Assembly: GCA_964577145.1 (NCBI GenBank)
Contig: CAZNXM010000025.1
Location: forward strand, 1 to 28,551
DNA length: 28,551 bases
Origin: MGIIa-K1 sp964577145
GTDB lineage: Archaea > Thermoplasmatota > Poseidoniia > Poseidoniales > Poseidoniaceae
Direction: 5' to 3'
The position numbers were made by a program, and so were the translations under genes. Below are positions 22,902 through 28,551 of the stretch, one piece after another. The first letter of the stretch is position 1. Each line of letters opens with the position of its first letter. A model generated the notes under the pieces. That model was not told the DNA's origin, made no database searches, and saw only the letters and a list, made by a program, of their open reading frames with translations.

Positions 22902-24236
22902 ATGGCCTTCAGAACCGCTATTGCAAGGGCAACCTTTGAGAGAGGTGCGAGGCCGGACAAGAGCGTGAGTACTGTCGTGCACAAGGGGCCGTTGACGGCT
23001 CGAATCTGGCTAACCGGTGTGGTGTTCTGCCAAATTTTCCTTACACCAATGGCTGCATTCTCAATTACCTATCTTTTTGACTTCGAATTTGCCTCTGAAA
23101 ATTTCACAATGTCATTCCAGACAGAAATGATACCATGGATTATTGCCGCGTCGCTAGCATATGGGATGTTAGCATTACTCCTAGCACTGATTAGTGGGGG
23201 GTTCACACCGATGTCTGTTATCGAACGCGGTGGGTGGAAAGCAACACTTGGCTTGACCAGAAATAAGAGGGATGCGAGCCTGTTACGTAAGGCGAGAGCA
23301 AATCATTCTCGAACCCCACATGCCCGAATGACAGTGATGGTTTCCGACCGTCTATTCAAGGGCCATTCGCTGATTTCTACCCATGGAGGATTAGTCCTAC
23401 TTGCAATTCCATTCCAACTGCTACTCGTAATCATCCCTCTGGCTGTCATCATTTTCTTACCAGAATCGGTAATCAGGGAGAGTCGGCGCTTAGAAGTTGC
23501 ATTGGTAGTCTATCTTGTTGTCCTCATCTTTGTCATGAGAATCTTCCCAAAAATTGCGAGGCGAAATATTACCGCAGCCGCATTTACTCGAAGGTGGTTG
23601 ATTTCAATGACAAGGTTGTCATGGCTTGCACCGGTATTGGTACTATGGCTACTCGGAAGACTGGCAAGTGTGATAGTTCTGTCATGGATGGGGACTGATG
23701 TAACTGCAAATCTGCACCTTGAACAAACGTTCATGGAAGGTACACTAAATATTGGCCGAGTTCCTGAGACTTCATTCCTAGATCTGTTGACCGCTTTAGC
23801 TGTCATGCCACTTGCTGCGTTCACGACCCTTGCAGTACTAGGTGGAGGTTCAGGCAAACCACCAGAATGGATGCGAATCGGTGATGAATCCAAAATCAAG
23901 ACCAAGGAGGAAGAGGGTGATGGTGGAGTATTATTCAAAGGTGGAAAAATCATTAGTGCAACCACAGGAGCTGCTATTGGAATCGGTGCGGGATTAGCGA
24001 TGACTGCAGCAAGTGCTGCGGCAAGTAAAACTCAGATGGCAGCAAATACCGCTATTACTGCTGCACAAGCAACCCCTCAAGCATTGGATTCAACATCGAA
24101 ATCAGTAGACGTAGGTTCAGAGGCATTTTCATTCGTCGATAATGCCGGTAGCGTAACGGATGTTACAGAAAATGTTGGTATCGAAGATACCGAACAGGAA
24201 GAAACATTCGAGGGCTTTGGCTCAATGTTCGATTGA
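22902..24236 (+). CDS. Polytopic membrane protein of unknown function
   Basis: I do not recognise this 444-residue protein. Hydrophobic segments that look like membrane helices lie at about 35-59, 76-99, 163-187, 196-215, 238-261 and 290-313. A basic loop (about 110-150) joins the second and third. The C-terminal 110 residues begin with an acidic stretch (TKEEEGDGG), pass through a Gly/Ala-rich segment (GAAIGIGAGLAMTAASAAAS) and end acidic (EETFEGFGSMFD). The frame opens at 22842, but the ATG at 22902 has GAGGGTG upstream. It is divergent from the surface protein and ends directly against the next convergent gene with no spacer. A joint role with the surface protein is possible but not shown. 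Confidence 0.75.
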   Translation: MAFRTAIARATFERGARPDKSVSTVVHKGPLTARIWLTGVVFCQIFLTPMAAFSITYLFDFEFASENFTMSFQTEMIPWIIAASLAYGMLALLLALISGGFTPMSVIERGGWKATLGLTRNKRDASLLRKARANHSRTPHARMTVMVSDRLFKGHSLISTHGGLVLLAIPFQLLLVIIPLAVIIFLPESVIRESRRLEVALVVYLVVLIFVMRIFPKIARRNITAAAFTRRWLISMTRLSWLAPVLVLWLLGRLASVIVLSWMGTDVTANLHLEQTFMEGTLNIGRVPETSFLDLLTALAVMPLAAFTTLAVLGGGSGKPPEWMRIGDESKIKTKEEEGDGGVLFKGGKIISATTGAAIGIGAGLAMTAASAAASKTQMAANTAITAAQATPQALDSTSKSVDVGSEAFSFVDNAGSVTDVTENVGIEDTEQEETFEGFGSMFD

Positions 24237-24821
24237 TTACTCCTCTTCTCCAAGAGGTGCAGCAACCGGTCTGCCATCGGTAATTAGCAATCGAATTGTT
24301 CCCTTAATCCAGCCATCGCTACGCGGGCGTCCTAAATCTGGTCTTGCCTCAGCTAGCAGTACTTTCCGACAAGTACTACATCTCACTGCAGTAACTTCCC
24401 AAACTGGTAGTGAATATTCACAACAAGAACTTTCGGATTGAGAATCATTTCTAACTTTTTGCAACCGCATTGCAAGTTGCTTCGTCCAAGGCGGTCCGTC
24501 ATCACCAATTACACTCATTATTCTCGAAATTATAGTCCAACCTGATACAACCCAAAGTCCGAACCCCATTGCAGCACCACCATACTTCAGGCTAGCCCAG
24601 CCAAGGAAAAGTGGTAGAGTCGCAAAGAATAGGCCCGACCAGAAAAACATCCTCATGTGAAGTACACGTTGGATAAGATGCGGGTCAAGTGGTATTGGGG
24701 AGGGGTGTGTGCTGAATTGCTCATTCCATGAACGCATTCGCGGGAACATCAAGAATGGCATTCTTACGACAACATATGCGAAACTCGCACCGATGAAGAA
24801 ATCGAATAGCTCATTCCACAT
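24237..24821 (-). CDS. Small membrane protein with a four-cysteine C-terminal region
   Basis: Not recognised; 194 residues. Hydrophobic segments lie at about 8-26, 58-78 and 84-104, followed by a soluble region with Cys133, Cys134 and the pair CSTC (148-151), which could form a zinc knuckle. The end is basic then acidic (GEEE). Its ATG starts one base after the aminotransferase stop, with GAGGGG upstream inside that gene, so the two are co-transcribed. The stop codon directly abuts the stop of the convergent membrane protein. Confidence 0.7.
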   Translation of the reverse strand: MWNELFDFFIGASFAYVVVRMPFLMFPRMRSWNEQFSTHPSPIPLDPHLIQRVLHMRMFFWSGLFFATLPLFLGWASLKYGGAAMGFGLWVVSGWTIISRIMSVIGDDGPPWTKQLAMRLQKVRNDSQSESSCCEYSLPVWEVTAVRCSTCRKVLLAEARPDLGRPRSDGWIKGTIRLLITDGRPVAAPLGEEE

Positions 24822-24822
24822 T

Positions 24823-25971
24823 TTACTCGCCCCTCAGCCGTGCGAGCACGACCTCGGTCTTGTCCATTCCGCGTGAAATATCTTCTCGTGAAATGGTATA
24901 TGCGAATCTAAGATGGCCTTCACCACTTGGCCCAAATGCCGAACCAGGGGAGCAGAGTACACCGCCTTTCAGTAATTCCATTGCCACATCTGCACTCGAC
25001 ATGCCGGGAACATCAACCTTAGGGAATACATAGAATGCACCTTCAGGAACATGGCACTGAACTCCAGGCATGGCATTCAAGCGAGTACAGATAATATCTC
25101 GACGTGCTTTGAATTCTTCACACATTAAATCAGGATAATCAGAGGCTTCATCAAAGGCTTTTAGCACAGCATATTGCATTGCATCATTTGAACAGGCTGT
25201 AATGTAATACTGCATTTTTGTCATCTGCCCCATCGCTTCTTTATTCGCACTCATGATGTATCCAATACGCCAACCTGTCATTGCAAAGGTTTTGGAAAAA
25301 GAGTTGATTAGTATTACACGCTCATCATCACAACCGACAAAACTCACATGCTTACCGTCGAAGACGATGCGGTCATAGACCTCATCGGTAATGATCCATA
25401 AGTCATGGCGCTGTGCAAAATCCAATAATTCATCCCTCTGTTCAGCGGTAATTGTTGCACCGGTTGGATTGGAAGGGAAGTTGTAGAGAATGGCAACTGT
25501 ATCATCATCTACCAGACTCTCAAGATGTTCAATTGTTGGTACGAATTCATTGTCGAATAAGCATTCATAGAATCTTGCATCTCCACCCCATAGCCCGACA
25601 TCGGGGCCATATAATGGGAAATATGGTTCTGGGAGGAGGACATTTTTACCCGGGTCGACCAATGTACCGAATATGTTCAGAAGAGCATTTGTCCCACTCA
25701 TTGTCATGCATACATTTGACTCATCTAATCCCGGGCAAAGATGGGACCATGATTCAGCAATTCTCGAACGTAGAGCAGGTAGGCCTGCTGTAGTGGTATA
25801 CTTGTTATGCCCATCTTTCATCGCCTGGTGCATTGCCTCAATAGCGATGGGCGGGGGTTGGAAATCGGGCTCGCCAAGGCCAAAGGAAATCACATCGTCA
25901 CCGGCCATGTCAAACATCTTCCGAACACCAGTCGGTTGTATGTCCATGGCTCTTTGAGAGAAGCGACGCAT
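24823..25971 (-). CDS. Class I/II pyridoxal-phosphate aminotransferase (aspartate aminotransferase-like)
   Basis: A 382-residue enzyme transferring amino groups between amino acids and 2-oxo acids with PLP. Seen are ISFGLGEPDFQPP (substrate loop), KYTTTAGLPALR, NFPSNPTGATI (Asn168), ITDEVYDRIVF (Asp196, Tyr199), NSFSKTFAMTGWRIGY with Lys227 as the PLP-binding residue, and LRFAYTISRED containing the carboxylate-binding Arg. Substrate cannot be told from sequence: aspartate, aromatic or branched-chain use are all possible. The frame reaches back to 26025, but only with a TTG start and 18 non-family residues, so the ATG at 25971 is chosen despite a weak ribosome binding site. Confidence 0.93.
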   Translation of the reverse strand: MRRFSQRAMDIQPTGVRKMFDMAGDDVISFGLGEPDFQPPPIAIEAMHQAMKDGHNKYTTTAGLPALRSRIAESWSHLCPGLDESNVCMTMSGTNALLNIFGTLVDPGKNVLLPEPYFPLYGPDVGLWGGDARFYECLFDNEFVPTIEHLESLVDDDTVAILYNFPSNPTGATITAEQRDELLDFAQRHDLWIITDEVYDRIVFDGKHVSFVGCDDERVILINSFSKTFAMTGWRIGYIMSANKEAMGQMTKMQYYITACSNDAMQYAVLKAFDEASDYPDLMCEEFKARRDIICTRLNAMPGVQCHVPEGAFYVFPKVDVPGMSSADVAMELLKGGVLCSPGSAFGPSGEGHLRFAYTISREDISRGMDKTEVVLARLRGE

Positions 25972-26021
25972 GGCTAGGCCTATGCACGGACCGCTTTTCA
26001 ATTCAGAGGTGAGAAATGCCC

Positions 26022-28145
26022 TCAATCGATGAGTTCTGCTTCGATAATAGTTCCATCAACGGGTGGAGGAATATCTGGAGCTGGGCCCAATTTGTAAGTC
26101 ATGGCAAATGGCTCCTCAGTACTTTGACGGATGAAGACCCAAACTCCTACCGATGCAACAGCAATTCCAACTATTGAGATATACATGATGTATCCCCATG
26201 AAGTCGACATTGAACTGGCCGAATAACCTGAACCTTCAACCCAAATGATGTCGGGAACAGAAGACATCTCCTCAGCATCTACACCACGAATCATGACCTC
26301 GTTACCTCCTTCAGGAAGTTCACTGCTTTCGATAACTATTCTCCAGCCAAAGGTCTGGTACTGAGTGAGGTTTTCCTCGACTACTTCGTACTCTGCTTCA
26401 GTCCAAGTAATGCCATCGATGGACCATTCAATACGCTCCATAGAAACTCCACGTGTCCATGCAATACCTTCGATTGTTGTCGTCCACGAATTACCATTCA
26501 TCGATACTGTTGCATTTTCATAATGGACTTGGAGATCAAGATTCATATTGGAATCATTCAATTGATACTCATTTAGTTGAGCAGCCAAATCAACTGCGTC
26601 ATGTGCATCGACTAATCCCCAACCGAAGTCCTTGTTCCAATGGGGGTCGATGTCGGGTTGGCTTGCAGGACCCATGCGAGTTGCAGTTTGACGAAGGATT
26701 TCTCGTGCGAGAAGCGGGTCCATTTCGGGATTGACTTCAAGCATTAGAGCGATGACTCCGCTAACTGCTGGAGTAGCATATGAAGTGCCTGAACCTCGAC
26801 CGGTGTAGCCATTGGTCGATGCATCTCCACCGATGAAATTATTGCAACCGCCAGTGGTAACACAGGCTTCTGCTTGAATGATATTTGTCCCTGGTGCCGT
26901 GACATCAGGCTTCATCTCATTGAGTGGGTCACTATCGCCATTATCTCTACGAGGGCCACGGCTTGAGTATGAAGCGATTCCATCATCACTGCGATTAACG
27001 GTATTCATGTCATCGGTTGCACCAACTGTAATGGAAAGTGAAGAAGAACCCATTCCCGAAAGCCCATCATTATCAGGACCGTCGTTTCCAGCTGCTACAC
27101 TAACTGCAATTCCTGCAAGTGTAGCCTCGTTGAGAATACGAGAATGCATGTCCTCTCCATCGCTACCGCCATTCTCGTGACTGGTAATTCCCCATGAAAG
27201 GGAAATGATGTCAATTCCATACAGACTTTCATCAACTCCGGGCCATGCCGTATCCTTATTGTCAATAATCCACTGAAGTCCGTTCATTGCCGACTCATAG
27301 AATTCCTGACTCAATAGATAATTCTCGAAAGGACCTGCACCCGCATCTGTGCCAATACGTACATCGATTAGGCTAGCATTTGGAGCAGACCCCTCGAATC
27401 CAGTTTGCTCTCCATTGGAATCCAATCCAGTAGCACTTGCCATTCCCATACACGCGGTTCCGTGCTGGTTGCCGTCATCTGGATCGAATGAACCATCGGT
27501 TTGCCTACCACCTGCAAGAGCGCACTCGGGGTCAGTGTGCATGTAACAAACCGCATCATAGCCGGCGATAAATTTCTGATTAAGACCTGGGTGTTCATTG
27601 TCAACTCCAGTATCAACCATTGCGATATTTACGCCTGCACCCAGCATTGGGGTGTGATTCCATGCTGCATGAGGATAATCTGCTGATGGTTCTGAACGGA
27701 TATTTGGAGTCTGGACATCTCCCCATAATACGACTTGACCATAGCGCTCTACCATTACCACACCATCGAGTTCACTCAATTCCCAAATCTTTGACGAATC
27801 GATGACTCCGAGAAGAACTGCATCAACTGCCTCGATGACATCTTTGACCTCATAGCCAAGTGATTCGAGAAGTTGAGTATCTTCAGTAGTAACATCTCTT
27901 GCATAGGAGATGCCTATTCCTACCGGCCCCTCAACTGTCTCAAGGGAATCAAAAATACCGTTTTGGTTTGCATCCATTGTAGTGTGGGTCCACCAATCGA
28001 CATCACTGTGAATGACTTCGGCCATATCAGGAATTGTTGAGGTCCATTGTTTATCCTCTGTTGAATCGGCTATTGAACCGGTTAATGGGGCAAGGAATAG
28101 CAACAAGCACAGGAAGGTGAAGCCACGTTGCATATTAGTCCCCAT
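26022..28145 (-). CDS. Membrane-anchored subtilisin-like serine protease (S8 family)
   Basis: A 707-residue secreted protease. A signal peptide (FTFLCLLLFLAPLTGSIA) is followed by an inhibitor-like propeptide (about 70-145). The S8 domain has Asp178 (MVDTGVD), His228 (QHGTACMG), the oxyanion Asn354 (AAGNDGP) and Ser455 (GTSYATPAVSG), so all catalytic residues are present. A beta-rich segment with paired Trp follows (about 530-640), then a membrane helix at about 649-670 and a short cytoplasmic tail with GPAPDIPPPVDGT. It probably acts on proteins outside the cell or matures surface proteins. The start MGTNMQRG lacks a ribosome binding site and an ATG four codons later is possible. Confidence 0.94.
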   Translation of the reverse strand: MGTNMQRGFTFLCLLLFLAPLTGSIADSTEDKQWTSTIPDMAEVIHSDVDWWTHTTMDANQNGIFDSLETVEGPVGIGISYARDVTTEDTQLLESLGYEVKDVIEAVDAVLLGVIDSSKIWELSELDGVVMVERYGQVVLWGDVQTPNIRSEPSADYPHAAWNHTPMLGAGVNIAMVDTGVDNEHPGLNQKFIAGYDAVCYMHTDPECALAGGRQTDGSFDPDDGNQHGTACMGMASATGLDSNGEQTGFEGSAPNASLIDVRIGTDAGAGPFENYLLSQEFYESAMNGLQWIIDNKDTAWPGVDESLYGIDIISLSWGITSHENGGSDGEDMHSRILNEATLAGIAVSVAAGNDGPDNDGLSGMGSSSLSITVGATDDMNTVNRSDDGIASYSSRGPRRDNGDSDPLNEMKPDVTAPGTNIIQAEACVTTGGCNNFIGGDASTNGYTGRGSGTSYATPAVSGVIALMLEVNPEMDPLLAREILRQTATRMGPASQPDIDPHWNKDFGWGLVDAHDAVDLAAQLNEYQLNDSNMNLDLQVHYENATVSMNGNSWTTTIEGIAWTRGVSMERIEWSIDGITWTEAEYEVVEENLTQYQTFGWRIVIESSELPEGGNEVMIRGVDAEEMSSVPDIIWVEGSGYSASSMSTSWGYIMYISIVGIAVASVGVWVFIRQSTEEPFAMTYKLGPAPDIPPPVDGTIIEAELID

Positions 28146-28157
28146 ACATTAGGGGGG

Positions 28158-28191
28158 GCCCGTCTATCATCAAGATGTTGGTGAGACGGGC
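28158..28191 (-). terminator. Stem-loop between the zinc-ribbon gene and the protease gene
   Basis: GCCCGTCT and AGACGGGC form a perfect 8-base stem around 18 bases that contain a smaller CATC/GATG hairpin. It lies 36 bases past the zinc-ribbon gene stop and 13 bases before the protease ATG. It may end the first transcript or lie in the protease leader. Confidence 0.35.
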
Positions 28192-28226
28192 TGACAATTC
28201 AACGCCAGAAATACGAAAATAGCGTA

Positions 28227-28544
28227 TCAAGTACGTGGTGTATTACAGTACGGACAATGACTCCATTCTGCATTCAATTGTTGGCTACATGAAGCGCAGT
28301 TCATGGAAACTGCTGGAGCATCATTCATGACAACAGAGTCCTGAATCACCGAGTTGCCTACTTGTCCTATGTTGACTTGTACAGGTGAGTTGCCGCCTTT
28401 GCCCTGCGATTGTAACATTCCACGAATGCGGCCAGCTTCAGAGAACTCTTCCGCCGCCTCATATTCGCGAATCGCAGCATCATAGTCTCGGGCGAGTTCA
28501 CGCTGACGAGCAGTCTTGAGGTGTTCCATCTTTTTCTGCTGCAT
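28227..28544 (-). CDS. Zinc-ribbon protein with a helical repeat, probably N-terminally truncated
   Basis: At least 105 residues are present. One TPR-like helical pair (RDYDAAIREYEAAEEFSEAG) comes first, then a short strand-rich stretch (QVNIGQVGNSVIQDSVV), and a C-terminal zinc ribbon with the pairs CASC and CPYC (residues about 83-100). The frame stays open past the ATG at 28544 to the window edge and no ribosome binding site is visible, so the true start may lie outside and could add a membrane segment. Function unknown; such ribbons often mediate protein or nucleic acid contacts. Confidence 0.65.
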   Translation of the reverse strand: MQQKKMEHLKTARQRELARDYDAAIREYEAAEEFSEAGRIRGMLQSQGKGGNSPVQVNIGQVGNSVIQDSVVMNDAPAVSMNCASCSQQLNAEWSHCPYCNTPRT

Positions 28545-28551
28545 AAATTGT

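Noticed and set aside
25972..26025. TTG start extending the aminotransferase to overlap the protease gene
   Set aside because: The added residues do not match the family and TTG is less likely than the ATG that gives the normal length.
1..28551. Mobile elements, integration sites or CRISPR arrays
   Set aside because: No transposase, integrase, regularly spaced repeats or terminal inverted repeats were seen; the region looks like stable core chromosome.

Overview
The window looks like a chromosomal segment of a marine euryarchaeon, most likely Marine Group II (Poseidoniales). Visible support: the archaeal S10-spc ribosomal protein order including archaea/eukaryote-only genes (L32e, L19e, S4e, aIF1, RNase P Rpp29), a group II chaperonin, a Hef-type helicase-nuclease, moderate GC content, strong GGAGGTGA-type ribosome binding sites, and a membrane-anchored surface protein with a Pro/Ala-rich cytoplasmic tail ending in a Trp-rich motif. 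The lineage call is inference, not a database result.

Region 1 (1-11908, all minus strand) is one long translation operon in the order L3-L4-L23-L2-S19-L22-S3-L29-aIF1-Rpp29-S17-L14-L24-S4e-L5-S14-S8-L6-L32e-L19e-L18-S5-L30-L15, with L15 cut by the window start. Spacing is very tight, with repeated ATGA or TGATG overlaps. L32e carries an added SAP-like domain and an acidic linker.

Region 2 (11909-12245) is the only stretch over 300 bases without a gene. It is GC-rich, with several stem-loops and a TATA-like element, and separates the ribosomal operon from the divergent hef gene (12246-14810, plus).

Region 3 (14811-17649, minus) is a two-gene unit and the most unusual part of the window. The first gene fuses a ferredoxin, a CysJ-type flavodoxin and a full SdhB-like region whose iron-sulfur cysteines are all gone. 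The second is an HdrB/SdhE-type CCG-domain protein that has lost most of its cluster cysteines. Losing ligands in both presumed partners while the surrounding sequence stays recognisable suggests a repurposed or non-redox version of a succinate dehydrogenase/heterodisulfide reductase module.

Region 4 (17767-22809, minus) holds a thermosome subunit with an unusual YDGTT nucleotide-binding motif and a 1119-residue secreted, membrane-anchored surface protein. Divergent from the latter is a polytopic membrane protein of unknown function (22902-24236, plus).

Region 5 (24237-28551, minus) holds a zinc-ribbon protein (probably cut at its N-terminus by the window end), a membrane-anchored subtilisin-like protease, a class I/II aminotransferase and a small membrane protein with four cysteines. 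No tRNA, rRNA, insertion sequence, integrase or CRISPR array was seen.
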